The notes beneath the pieces were generated by a model. That model had not been told where the DNA came from and ran no database searches. It worked only from the letters and a program-made list of their open reading frames with translations. From Ruminococcus sp. (GTDB lineage Bacteria > Bacillota > Clostridia > Oscillospirales > Ruminococcaceae): a stretch of DNA of 12,753 nt. The stretch is taken from positions 1 to 12,753 of the forward strand of contig JAGAQS010000217.1 in NCBI GenBank assembly GCA_017622635.1. Reading direction: 5' to 3'. This document shows positions 6,349-12,753 of this stretch, one piece after another; within the stretch, counting starts at the first letter, position 1, and the number at the start of each line of letters is the position of its first letter. A program made the translations under genes and the position numbers.

Positions 6349-7290
6349 ATGTCAGCTGAAAATAATACAACAGGACAAAAAATAAGAACATTGTTAATAT
6401 CATACGGTGAAGTATGTATAATGCTTTTGATTGGACAGATATTGGGTATGTTTATAATGGGTTTTATATCGGGTATTCTTAATATCTTTATATCTGATAT
6501 AGATACGTCTGACATATGGGAAACTGCTGTTGATTACGGCTCTTTCATAGGCATATGGCTTGTGACATTATTGTTTCTTAAACTGAAAAGAAAGAAACGT
6601 CCGATATTGCAGGCAGTCGGCACAAAACCCGACGGAAACAATATATTTAAATTTCTGTTCGGTATTTTAATCGGTTTTGCACTGAATGGAGTTTGTATTC
6701 TTGTGGCATGGCTTCACGGTGATATTGTCATGCATTTTGAAAGTTTCAGACCGTTATCATTTGTGTTTATATTTGCAATGGTACTTATACAGTCGTCTGC
6801 GGAAGAACTTACGTGCAGAGGATTTCTTTATCAGATACTTATACAAAGGTTTAAAAGCCCTGCTGTTGCAATTCTCGGAAACTCCCTGTTGTTTGCCTCC
6901 CTGCATCTCGGCAACAACGGTATAACCGTACTTTCATTTGTTGATATCTGTCTGTCGGGCATACTGTTTTCACTTATGGTTTATTATATGGACAGCCTAT
7001 GGTGTGCATTTGCAGGGCATACGGCTTGGAACTTCACACAGGCTATAATATTCGGTCTGCCAAACAGCGGAAATCCTGCTGTATATTCTGTTTTTAAAAT
7101 AGATTTGGACAATTCAAAAAACAGTTTTGCATATAACGTCATATTTGGTATAGAGGGTACGGTTTTATCTGTAATAGTACTTGCACTGGCGTGTATGGCG
7201 TTGTATCTGTGGGGCAGAAAATACGGCAAAAAACCTTATAATATATGGGAGGAAAACAATGAGCTGGTCACTGGAATTAATCAGAACTAA
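6349..7290 (+). CDS. CPBP family intramembrane glutamic metalloprotease
   Basis: This 313-residue polytopic membrane protein of the CPBP (CAAX protease and bacteriocin-processing) family has several hydrophobic segments. All active-site elements are visible: E152-E153-xxx-R157 in the AEELTCRGF stretch, H186 in LFASLHLG, and H224 with N228 in GHTAWNFTQ. Eukaryotic relatives cleave CAAX-prenylated proteins. Bacterial members are tied to bacteriocin maturation or self-immunity, surface-protein processing and signalling, but the substrate here is unknown. The ATG at 6349 is three bases after the GNAT stop, with AGAGGA at 6331-6336. The end overlaps the next gene by 32 bases. No bacteriocin precursor was seen nearby. 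Confidence 0.9.
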   Translation: MSAENNTTGQKIRTLLISYGEVCIMLLIGQILGMFIMGFISGILNIFISDIDTSDIWETAVDYGSFIGIWLVTLLFLKLKRKKRPILQAVGTKPDGNNIFKFLFGILIGFALNGVCILVAWLHGDIVMHFESFRPLSFVFIFAMVLIQSSAEELTCRGFLYQILIQRFKSPAVAILGNSLLFASLHLGNNGITVLSFVDICLSGILFSLMVYYMDSLWCAFAGHTAWNFTQAIIFGLPNSGNPAVYSVFKIDLDNSKNSFAYNVIFGIEGTVLSVIVLALACMALYLWGRKYGKKPYNIWEENNELVTGINQN

Positions 7291-7705
7291 AACCAACACT
7301 GAACCTTATGACGATGAAAAAGAAGAAGATGTTATACCGTTCATGAAAAGCGAAATACTGGACTGTATCAATGATATTCATGAAATAATTAATATCAGCA
7401 TTGAAGATGCTGAAAGTGACTTTGTACACGTATACGGTGAAAAATGGAGAGTGGAAATTTGTTTCTGGAAAGAATGTCTGTATTCTGAAAAAGACATGAC
7501 ATATTATACAATAGAATTGCAGATACGTGGCGGTACTGAACCGAAAGAATTTTTATCATTATTTACAGAAAAACTCCGTGCAAGGCTTTTTGATATGCAC
7601 GCCGGAATTTTCTGGACTTGTAACGGGTCGGGATTTTCAGAATGGAAAAATCTCTGTGACAGAATAGTAAAGGAGTTGTCTGATGAAAAAGGTAAAAATA
7701 AATGA
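7259..7705 (+). CDS. Small soluble protein of unknown function
   Basis: This 148-residue protein was not recognised with confidence. It has no signal peptide or membrane helix. The N-terminus MSWSLELIRTKTNTEPYDD is followed by an acidic segment. A beta-rich core follows, around EKWRVEICFW and MTYYTIELQIRGGTEPKEFL, and then a helical end. The architecture, a small acidic alpha/beta protein rich in tryptophan, resembles some immunity-type proteins, but this is only an impression. The ATG at 7259 with GGGAGGA at 7248-7254 is chosen over an upstream in-frame codon at 7181 that lies deep inside the CPBP gene. It overlaps the CPBP gene by 32 bases and the following gene by 23 bases, so the three are probably translationally coupled. 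Confidence 0.75.
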   Translation: MSWSLELIRTKTNTEPYDDEKEEDVIPFMKSEILDCINDIHEIINISIEDAESDFVHVYGEKWRVEICFWKECLYSEKDMTYYTIELQIRGGTEPKEFLSLFTEKLRARLFDMHAGIFWTCNGSGFSEWKNLCDRIVKELSDEKGKNK

Positions 7706-8099
7706 TTTCAGATTTTTCAATAACGTGTACGGCAGGGAATATTACTACTATTTCAGACTTGATAATTCAAGTATAGTAAGCAGGGACGAATTAAATTCCG
7801 CATACGGTTTTGACAATTCAATTTTTGCGGATTTGTGGGAACTGCGGTACTCTTACGATATTATACCCGTTTTCTGCGTTAATTATAATGAAATTCTGCT
7901 TGAATATCTCCGCAGTATGAAAAACAGGGAGATTGACAGAATAACAAGACACATGACAGGTGACAAATTATGGTTGTGGTTTGACAGACGTTCGGAAACT
8001 GACCGTTCTTTTTCTGACTGGGACAAATATTGTGACAATAAAATTATTGAACTTGCTGTCAAGTGGTGCGAGGAGAATAATATTCCATATATAATATAA
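7683..8099 (+). CDS. Small aromatic-rich soluble protein of unknown function
   Basis: This 138-residue protein is unusually rich in tyrosine, phenylalanine and tryptophan. It starts MKKVKINDFRFFNN, then has a run of aromatic residues (REYYYYFRL), and ends with AVKWCEENNIPYII. It has no membrane segment or signal peptide. I do not recognise the family. Conserved-looking blocks such as YGFDNSIFADLWELRYSYD and WLWFDRR suggest a compact globular domain. Its ATG lies 23 bases inside the preceding gene, with AAGGAGTTG at 7671-7679 as ribosome site, so it is the last member of the coupled unit that starts at 5857. No clear terminator follows, and the next promoter is at 8133. Confidence 0.75.
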   Translation: MKKVKINDFRFFNNVYGREYYYYFRLDNSSIVSRDELNSAYGFDNSIFADLWELRYSYDIIPVFCVNYNEILLEYLRSMKNREIDRITRHMTGDKLWLWFDRRSETDRSFSDWDKYCDNKIIELAVKWCEENNIPYII

Positions 8100-8132
8100 G
8101 AATATTTATACGGAAAAATTTCATTTTACCCC

Positions 8133-8161
8133 TTGACAAATATAAAATAATGATGTATAAT
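8133..8161 (+). promoter_or_regulatory. Consensus sigma-A promoter of the ylxM-ffh unit
   Basis: A perfect TTGACA (8133-8138), a 17-bp spacer and a perfect TATAAT (8156-8161) predict transcription starting near 8168, 37 bases before the ylxM start. This strong promoter suits highly expressed secretion and ribosome genes. It also rules out an in-frame ATG at 8160, which lies inside the -10 box. Confidence 0.9.
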
Positions 8162-8204
8162 GTGTAAAGTGATTTTGGATTACACCCGACAGGAGTTTCA
8201 GAAT

Positions 8205-8540
8205 ATGGCAAAGGAACTTAAATTTGTAATGCTTCTTGACTGCTATGGCGATTTACTTACGGAGCATCAGAGAAATATAATGGAACTCTATTACTGTGAG
8301 GATTTGTCACTTGCAGAAATCGGAAACCCGTTGGGAATCACACGTCAGGCAGTTCGTGACATTATAAAGCGTACCGAAAACATTCTACTGAACTATGAGG
8401 AAAAACTCGGTTTTGCCGAACGTCTTGAAAAAATGCGTGAATGTTTCGGAAAAATAAACACAACTGCACGGCTTATTGAAAACGAAAATATCAGAAAAAC
8501 TATTGCAGACGAAATAAAAAACGGTCTTGATTTATTGTAA
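8205..8540 (+). CDS. ylxM: YlxM family SRP-associated DNA-binding-like protein
   Basis: This 111-residue protein belongs to the YlxM/p13 (UPF0122) family, found next to ffh and, in streptococci, reported to interact with the signal recognition particle. Residues about 15-55 form a sigma-70 region-4-like helix-turn-helix: LTEHQRNIMELYYCEDLSLAEIG, then GITRQAVRDIIKRTE. The C-terminal half is a helical extension of the usual length. The start at 8205 (MAKELKFVMLLDCYGDLL) is backed by AGGAGTT at 8191-8197 and matches the family N-terminus. The upstream in-frame ATG at 8160 is rejected because it lies in the promoter. The stop is 15 bases before ffh, so the two are co-transcribed. Confidence 0.93.
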   Translation: MAKELKFVMLLDCYGDLLTEHQRNIMELYYCEDLSLAEIGNPLGITRQAVRDIIKRTENILLNYEEKLGFAERLEKMRECFGKINTTARLIENENIRKTIADEIKNGLDLL

Positions 8541-8555
8541 ATTGGAGGAAATCGC

Positions 8556-9941
8556 ATGGCATTTGAAGGTCTTTCCGAAAAACTGAATAACGTCTTTAAA
8601 AAGCTGAAGTCAAGAGGAAAGCTTACAGAGAGCGATGTAAAGGAGGCTATGCGTGAAGTCCGTCTTGCACTCCTTGAAGCTGACGTAAGCTATAAGGTAG
8701 TAAAGGACTTCGTAAAGGGTGTTACGGAACGTGCTGTAGGCGAGGACGTTCTCGCCAGTCTTACTCCTGCACAGCAGGTCATCAAAATCGTAAATGAGGA
8801 ACTCTGTTCACTCATGGGCAACAGCAATGCACGTATAAATTTCGCTTCAAAGCCCCCTACGGTTATAATGATGTGTGGTTTGCAGGGTTCAGGTAAAACA
8901 ACCCACTCCGCAAAACTTGCAAAACTCCTCAAAAAAGAGGGTCACAGACCATTGCTTGCAGCCTGCGATATATATCGTCCTGCCGCTATAAATCAGTTGC
9001 AGGTTGTCGGACAGAAAGCCGACGTAAAAGTTTTTGAAATGGGACAGATTGACCCCGTTATAATTGCAAAACAGGCTCTTGCCTATGCAAAAGATTATGG
9101 TCACGACATTTTAATTATAGATACTGCCGGTCGTCTGCACATTGATGAAGCTCTTATGCAGGAACTTGTAAATATAAAGGAAGTTACAAAGCCTGATGAA
9201 ATTATGCTTGTTGTTGACGCTATGACGGGTCAGGACGCTGTAAACGTTGCAAAGTCCTTTGACGACGCTGTAGGTATAACAAGTGTTCTTATGTCGAAAC
9301 TTGATTCGGATACAAGAGGCGGTGCAGCACTTTCAGTACTTGCCGTTACGGGCAAACCGATTAAATTCGTCGGAATGGGCGAAAAACTCGACGATTTTGA
9401 ACAGTTTCATCCCGAAAGAATGGCATCACGTATACTCGGCATGGGCGATGTTCTCACCCTTATTGAAAAGGCTGAAAACGTAATGTCACAGAAAGATGCC
9501 GAAAAGCTTACAAAAAAATTCAAGGAAAATACTTTCGACATGGACGACCTACTTGACCAGATGAAACAGATTAAAAAACTCGGTTCAATGAAGTCCATAC
9601 TCGGAATGTTACCGGGATTAAGCGGTAAAATCAATGAGGACGATATAGACGAAAAACAGTTCGACAGAATTGAGGCTATTATATACTCAATGACCAAGGC
9701 AGAACGTGCGAAACCGTCGATAATCAACCCGTCACGTAAAAGAAGAATCGCCGCAGGTTCAGGCACTAAAGTTGAGGAAGTTAACAGACTGCTGAAACAG
9801 TTCGACCAGATGCAACAGATGATGAAGAAGTTTACGGGCGGTAACAATAAAATGGCTCTCCGTAAGGCAAGAAAAAAACTTGCGGGTATGAATTTCGATA
9901 AACTTACAGGCAAGGGTGGAGGAAATCTCCCACCTATTTAA
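8556..9941 (+). CDS. ffh: Signal recognition particle GTPase Ffh (SRP54)
   Basis: This is the 461-residue GTPase subunit of the signal recognition particle. It binds signal sequences of nascent membrane proteins and 4.5S/6S RNA and docks with FtsY. The N domain (1 to about 95) is followed by the G domain: P-loop GLQGSGKTT (108-116), DIYRPAA (138-144), DTAGR (189-193), and SKLDSDTRGG (247-256), where the usual TKLD is SKLD. The methionine-rich M domain (about 300-461) carries the RNA-binding signature around SRKRRIAAGSG (393-403) and QFDQMQQMMKKF (415-426). The length is normal. The ATG at 8556 has the ribosome site TTGGAGG upstream. A short hairpin (9915-9934) lies in the last codons, with no T-run. 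It is the second gene of the unit. Confidence 0.98.
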   Translation: MAFEGLSEKLNNVFKKLKSRGKLTESDVKEAMREVRLALLEADVSYKVVKDFVKGVTERAVGEDVLASLTPAQQVIKIVNEELCSLMGNSNARINFASKPPTVIMMCGLQGSGKTTHSAKLAKLLKKEGHRPLLAACDIYRPAAINQLQVVGQKADVKVFEMGQIDPVIIAKQALAYAKDYGHDILIIDTAGRLHIDEALMQELVNIKEVTKPDEIMLVVDAMTGQDAVNVAKSFDDAVGITSVLMSKLDSDTRGGAALSVLAVTGKPIKFVGMGEKLDDFEQFHPERMASRILGMGDVLTLIEKAENVMSQKDAEKLTKKFKENTFDMDDLLDQMKQIKKLGSMKSILGMLPGLSGKINEDDIDEKQFDRIEAIIYSMTKAERAKPSIINPSRKRRIAAGSGTKVEEVNRLLKQFDQMQQMMKKFTGGNNKMALRKARKKLAGMNFDKLTGKGGGNLPPI

Positions 9942-9949
9942 CTTGATTT

Positions 9950-10240
9950 ATGAACATTATTTATACTATTATGTCATGCGGTTTCTTTCAGTCGCTGACG
10001 TTTATCAGAAGAAGACGAATAAGGCATCATTCCCATTCGGGCGGATACAATATCTTCTCTGTCAGATTCTTGGTTTTCCTTACGGGGCTTTTACTTATCT
10101 ATGTGGTTTTTAAGACAAATTCTGTCGAAAAAATTTCTTCAAACCAACTTGTACGTAACTTGCTTAAAGCTGTACTGACCGTGTTGGGAATCGGCATTAT
10201 TATTGTTTTTTTTACCGTTTGTAAAAACCAAAGAACATAA
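9950..10240 (+). CDS. Putative small two-helix membrane protein between ffh and rpsP
   Basis: This 96-codon ORF fills most of the 365-base space between ffh and rpsP. The predicted protein has a strongly basic patch (IRRRRIRHHSH, about 19-29). Two likely membrane helices follow: FLVFLTGLLLIYVVF (about 40-54) and LLKAVLTVLGIGIIIVFFTV (about 71-90). This fits a small inner-membrane protein with positive charges on the cytoplasmic side. Evidence against: no good ribosome site lies just before the ATG at 9950. The nearest purine-rich stretch is about 25 bases upstream, inside the hairpin at 9915-9934. An in-frame stop at 9944-9946 bars any earlier start. It could be coupled to ffh termination, 8 bases away. 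No known family was recognised. Confidence 0.5.
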   Translation: MNIIYTIMSCGFFQSLTFIRRRRIRHHSHSGGYNIFSVRFLVFLTGLLLIYVVFKTNSVEKISSNQLVRNLLKAVLTVLGIGIIIVFFTVCKNQRT

Positions 10241-10306
10241 ACAAAGATTTCACGCAGATTTTTTCTGCTTGAATATATATCAAATAAATTACGGAGGTGA
10301 ATATAA

Positions 10307-10549
10307 ATGGCAGTTAAAATCAGACTCAGAAGAATGGGTGCTAAGAAAGCTCCTTTCTACCGTATCGTTGTTGCTGACTCAAGATACCCCAGAGACGGCA
10401 GATTCGTTGAGGAAATCGGTTACTATGACCCCACAAAGAATCCGTCTGTTGTAAAGGTTGACGCTGATAAGGCTAAGGACTGGATTAAGAAGGGTGCACA
10501 GCCTACAGATACAGTAAAGGTTATCCTCAAGAATGAGGGCGTACTCTGA
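10307..10549 (+). CDS. rpsP: Small ribosomal subunit protein bS16
   Basis: This 80-residue protein is bS16, a 30S subunit protein that helps assemble the 5' domain of 16S rRNA. The sequence is diagnostic from the start: [20 protein letters not shown], then [22 protein letters not shown] and a C-terminal lysine-rich strand. The length is normal. The ATG at 10307 follows the very strong ribosome site ACGGAGGTGA at 10291-10300. The 66 bases upstream hold only a weak hairpin (GCAGA 10254-10258 / TCTGC 10264-10268). No independent promoter was convincing, so it is probably transcribed from the ylxM promoter. Confidence 0.98.
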   Translation: MAVKIRLRRMGAKKAPFYRIVVADSRYPRDGRFVEEIGYYDPTKNPSVVKVDADKAKDWIKKGAQPTDTVKVILKNEGVL

Positions 10550-10563
10550 TTAATGACTTTTTG

Positions 10564-10602
10564 CGGAGGAGGGCAGACTTTATGTCTTATCCCTCTGTTC
10601 CG
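10564..10602 (+). promoter_or_regulatory. Hairpin between rpsP and khpA
   Basis: An extended stem can form: 10564-10567 (CGGA) with 10599-10602 (TCCG), 10568-10573 (GGAGGG) with 10591-10596 (CCCTCT, one G-T), and 10575-10578 (AGAC) with 10584-10587 (GTCT). A competing 6-bp pairing joins AGACTT (10575-10580) to AAGTCT (10604-10609). No T-run follows, so it is not a terminator. The stem would sequester the ribosome site of the mini-ORF at 10582. Confidence 0.45.
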
Positions 10603-10620
10603 GAAGTCTATGGAGGTTAA
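10582..10620 (+). CDS. 12-residue putative leader peptide coupled to khpA
   Basis: ATG at 10582 to TAA at 10618-10620 encodes MSYPSVPEVYGG. A purine-rich ribosome site (GGAGGAGGG, 10565-10573) lies 8 bases upstream. The last two sense codons (GGA GGT) are themselves the ribosome site for khpA, whose ATG begins three bases after the stop. This is a classic layout for translational coupling, but a chance occurrence of so short an ORF cannot be excluded. Confidence 0.35.
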   Translation: MSYPSVPEVYGG

Positions 10621-10623
10621 AAA

Positions 10624-10857
10624 ATGAAAGATTTGCTTTATGCAATAACAGCAGGACTTGTAGAGGACAAATCCGCTATAAAAATTACTGAGGACGAACC
10701 CGACGCAGAGGGCGTTATTGTCTTTCACCTGACAGTTGCCCCCGACGATATGGGACGTGTAATCGGTAAACAGGGAAGAATTGCAAAGGCATTGCGTGCT
10801 ATTATGCGTGCAGGTGCTGCAAAAAGAAACCTGAAAGTTTCTGTTACTATTGAATAA
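10624..10857 (+). CDS. khpA: KH-domain RNA-binding protein KhpA
   Basis: This 77-residue single KH-domain protein (YlqC/KhpA family) binds RNA. In streptococci it pairs with KhpB to affect cell division and RNA levels. The RNA-binding GxxG loop is clear in GRVIGKQGRIAKALRAIMRA (GKQG, about 48-51). The length is standard. The start follows TGGAGGT at 10611-10617, which overlaps the end of the 12-codon mini-ORF. Its position after rpsP is conserved in Firmicutes. The transcript ends at the hairpin at 10867-10887, so rimM and trmD, often next, are absent here. Confidence 0.95.
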   Translation: MKDLLYAITAGLVEDKSAIKITEDEPDAEGVIVFHLTVAPDDMGRVIGKQGRIAKALRAIMRAGAAKRNLKVSVTIE

Positions 10858-10866
10858 TAAAAAAAT

Positions 10867-10897
10867 CCGTCGGAATATTTCCGACGGTTTTGTTTTT
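10867..10897. terminator. Bidirectional terminator between khpA and the EAL gene
   Basis: A perfect 9-bp stem pairs CCGTCGGAA (10867-10875) with TTCCGACGG (10879-10887) around a 3-base loop. A T-rich tract follows on the plus strand and a run of seven A residues precedes it. It can therefore end khpA transcription on the plus strand and the convergent EAL gene on the minus strand. It starts 9 bases after the khpA stop. Confidence 0.9.
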
Positions 10898-12753
10898 TTA
10901 TACAACCGAACGTTCAAGAAAGTTTCTGAGTTGTTCAATGGGAATAGGTTTTGAGTATTTATATCCCTGCAAATACTTTGCGTTCATGTTCACACAGTGA
11001 GTCTCGTCTCTGTCGTTTTCGACACCCTCAAACAGTACGGCATAATTAAGTTGATTGAACATACTTGCAAACGTACTTACCATGAACTTTGAAGAATCGT
11101 TTTTTGAAGATTCTATCAGCATGGAACGGTCAAATTTTATAATATTGAACGGTATTTCCATGATTCTCTCAAAGTTTGAATAACCTGTTCCGAAGTCGTC
11201 AAGATAGAATTTAATACCGAGTTCCTGCAACTGAATAACTTTCCGACGCATAAGGTTAAAATCTGCTTCACTTCTGCTTTCGGTAATTTCAACAGCTATT
11301 TTGTCATACGATATATTGTTCTGACTTATAATATCCCTCACCTCACAACAGAATGATTCGTATTTTATGTCAAGAGCCGAGAAATTAACGGATATACGGT
11401 TTATTTCGTAATTTTCTCCAATCAGTTCACTTATTGCACGACAGGTCTTGTTGAGTATAATCATGCTTAGGGTATGTATCATGTCATGCTGTTCAGCTAT
11501 CGGAATAAATACATCGGGAAAAACCATTCCTGTCTTATCCAGTTTAAGACGCATAAGAGCTTCAGCGGTATCATACGAATTTGTAAGCAGGTTGAAAACA
11601 GGCTGACAATATACAAGTACTCTCTCGTCGTTCAGGTCTTTTTTAAGGGCTATGTCCTCAAGCTGACTGACTATATAATTGTTACTGTAAAATTCCCTTA
11701 TATCTTCGACTGTCACCCTGTGAATTTCTTCAAAGGACATTTTCTGTTCGGTATAGTCGATTATTTTTATATAGTCACTGCTTTCGTTTATTTCCTTTGT
11801 TGTGTCAATTATAACGATTTTATAGTCAATACGGAATCTCTTGTATATATTTTCAAGAAATTCATTAATAAGACTTTCCGCCGAATCTTCATAATCGTTG
11901 TTTGTCTTTTTGGAAATTGTAAGAATCATACGCCCATTCGGAAAGTGATAGAGTATACCTTTCTTTATGTTGTGACGGCAAAATTCGTAAAATTGGTACT
12001 TGAACTCTTTTGACTGCTTTATTATTTTTGAAAAATCTGTCATGGTACAGCAAAGTATAATCATGGGGTTTTTCTTTTCAATTGAATCGGCAATTTCATT
12101 ATTGAAGAAGTTTCCCGATATAGCCCCTGTTTCTATGTTGTAGGGATTTGAATGAAACATGAAAATAATTGCAATTACAGGAAAGAAGTAGGAAATGCAG
12201 GTATATGAAACCTGATGGAATATTCCCTGAATAATCATTACTGAAAGTGAAATTATATTAACACCCAGAAGTCCGTAAAAAATCTGTTTGATAACTCTGC
12301 TTCTGTATTTTATAATTATATAGAAAACAGAGGAAAGTGAAAGTACATACATAATTATATACGGGTTAAAATGTTTGTGTATCACATTATTGCTGTCAAT
12401 ATAAAATCCAAACCTGAATATCATTCCCAGTATATCAAGTACGGCAATGGCAAAAATCATGATTATTGCCATTCGTCCGTATTGTCGTTTTTTATTGTTT
12501 GGAATCCACAGCGGATTATGAAGATACTGTATATACATACACGGTACAAGTGCAAGGGACACATGGTGTATCACCCTGAATGTATAAACCGGTATGGGAT
12601 TTATTTTGTCTGAATACATAAGCATTTCATATATAACATTTGTAACGGAAGCCAGCCATGTTGTTATAAGTATAATTATTACTGAACGGAATCTGTTGTT
12701 TTTGTTTATATTTGTCTGCCATAGCAGAACCGCCATTATCATACACAAAGCTA
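10898..12753 (-). CDS. Membrane c-di-GMP phosphodiesterase: degenerate GGDEF plus EAL domain (5' end probably cut)
   Basis: At least 616 residues are visible, counted from a TTG at 12748. The frame stays open to the window edge, so the true start may lie outside. Residues 1 to about 200 contain about six hydrophobic helices, a membrane sensor. Residues about 215-345 look like a degenerate GGDEF domain without the GGDEF signature. Residues about 375-612 form an EAL domain that should hydrolyse c-di-GMP to pGpG. Expected catalytic residues are present: E396-A-L, N455, E487 of EITE, D517-D518 in DDFGTGYS, K538, E574 in EGVE and Q594 in QGY. The domain therefore appears active. The stop codon at 10898-10900 abuts the shared terminator. 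The signal sensed by the membrane part is unknown, and no partner cyclase is in the window. Confidence 0.92.
   Translation of the reverse strand, partial: ALCMIMAVLLWQTNINKNNRFRSVIIILITTWLASVTNVIYEMLMYSDKINPIPVYTFRVIHHVSLALVPCMYIQYLHNPLWIPNNKKRQYGRMAIIMIFAIAVLDILGMIFRFGFYIDSNNVIHKHFNPYIIMYVLSLSSVFYIIIKYRSRVIKQIFYGLLGVNIISLSVMIIQGIFHQVSYTCISYFFPVIAIIFMFHSNPYNIETGAISGNFFNNEIADSIEKKNPMIILCCTMTDFSKIIKQSKEFKYQFYEFCRHNIKKGILYHFPNGRMILTISKKTNNDYEDSAESLINEFLENIYKRFRIDYKIVIIDTTKEINESSDYIKIIDYTEQKMSFEEIHRVTVEDIREFYSNNYIVSQLEDIALKKDLNDERVLVYCQPVFNLLTNSYDTAEALMRLKLDKTGMVFPDVFIPIAEQHDMIHTLSMIILNKTCRAISELIGENYEINRISVNFSALDIKYESFCCEVRDIISQNNISYDKIAVEITESRSEADFNLMRRKVIQLQELGIKFYLDDFGTGYSNFERIMEIPFNIIKFDRSMLIESSKNDSSKFMVSTFASMFNQLNYAVLFEGVENDRDETHCVNMNAKYLQGYKYSKPIPIEQLRNFLERSVV

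Noticed and set aside
8160..8204. Longer N-terminus for YlxM starting at an ATG at 8160
   Set aside because: That ATG lies in the perfect -10 box TATAAT (8156-8161), upstream of the transcription start. The ATG at 8205 has a ribosome site and matches the family start.
10423..10938. 171-codon minus-strand ORF across rpsP and khpA
   Set aside because: It crosses two certain plus-strand genes and the bidirectional terminator, and has no domain.
11474..12013. 179-codon plus-strand ORF opposite the EAL gene
   Set aside because: The minus-strand frame carries a well-supported EAL protein. The plus-strand product resembles no family and has no ribosome site.

Overview
The window looks like chromosome of a low-GC Gram-positive anaerobe of the Clostridia, probably close to Ruminococcus (Oscillospiraceae). 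The reasons are the A/T-rich coding sequence, strong Shine-Dalgarno boxes of the form ACGGAGG(T), and the order ylxM-ffh-(small ORF)-rpsP-khpA. The genus is inferred; no rRNA or species marker is present. Almost all genes are on the plus strand. The exception is a convergent minus-strand gene at the right edge.

Left part (1-5186). A paired-hairpin leader precedes a DHA3-type MFS efflux pump, which ends in its own terminator. A consensus sigma-A promoter then drives a 23-codon acidic/proline-rich mini-ORF, followed by a CNNM/CorC (DUF21-CBS-CorC_HlyC) membrane protein. The stop codon of that gene overlaps the start of a type I restriction specificity gene (hsdS). The hsdS reading frame is broken by a one-base frameshift, and no hsdM or hsdR lies in the window. 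A U32-peptidase-like TIM-barrel protein with a cysteine set follows.

Middle part (5187-8099). A single-gene unit encodes a small cupin. Its promoter is preceded by an inverted-repeat operator, and it ends in a strong terminator. A second promoter then starts a compact four-gene unit: a GNAT acetyltransferase, a CPBP intramembrane protease and two small soluble proteins of unknown function. The genes abut or overlap, which suggests translational coupling.

Right part (8100-12753). A textbook promoter (TTGACA, 17 bp, TATAAT) starts the signal-recognition-particle and ribosome unit: ylxM, ffh, a putative 96-residue membrane protein, rpsP and khpA. Between rpsP and khpA is a hairpin that contains a 12-codon mini-ORF with its own Shine-Dalgarno sequence. 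The unit stops at a bidirectional terminator after khpA, so rimM, trmD and rplS are not downstream as they often are in Firmicutes. On the opposite strand, a membrane-anchored protein with a degenerate GGDEF region and an intact EAL domain (c-di-GMP phosphodiesterase) runs off, or nearly off, the right edge.

I see no CRISPR array, tRNA, rRNA, insertion sequence or complete mobile element. The most interesting leads are the two leader mini-ORFs, the orphan frameshifted hsdS with its near-identical direct repeats, the cupin operator, and the GNAT/CPBP/unknown-protein module.
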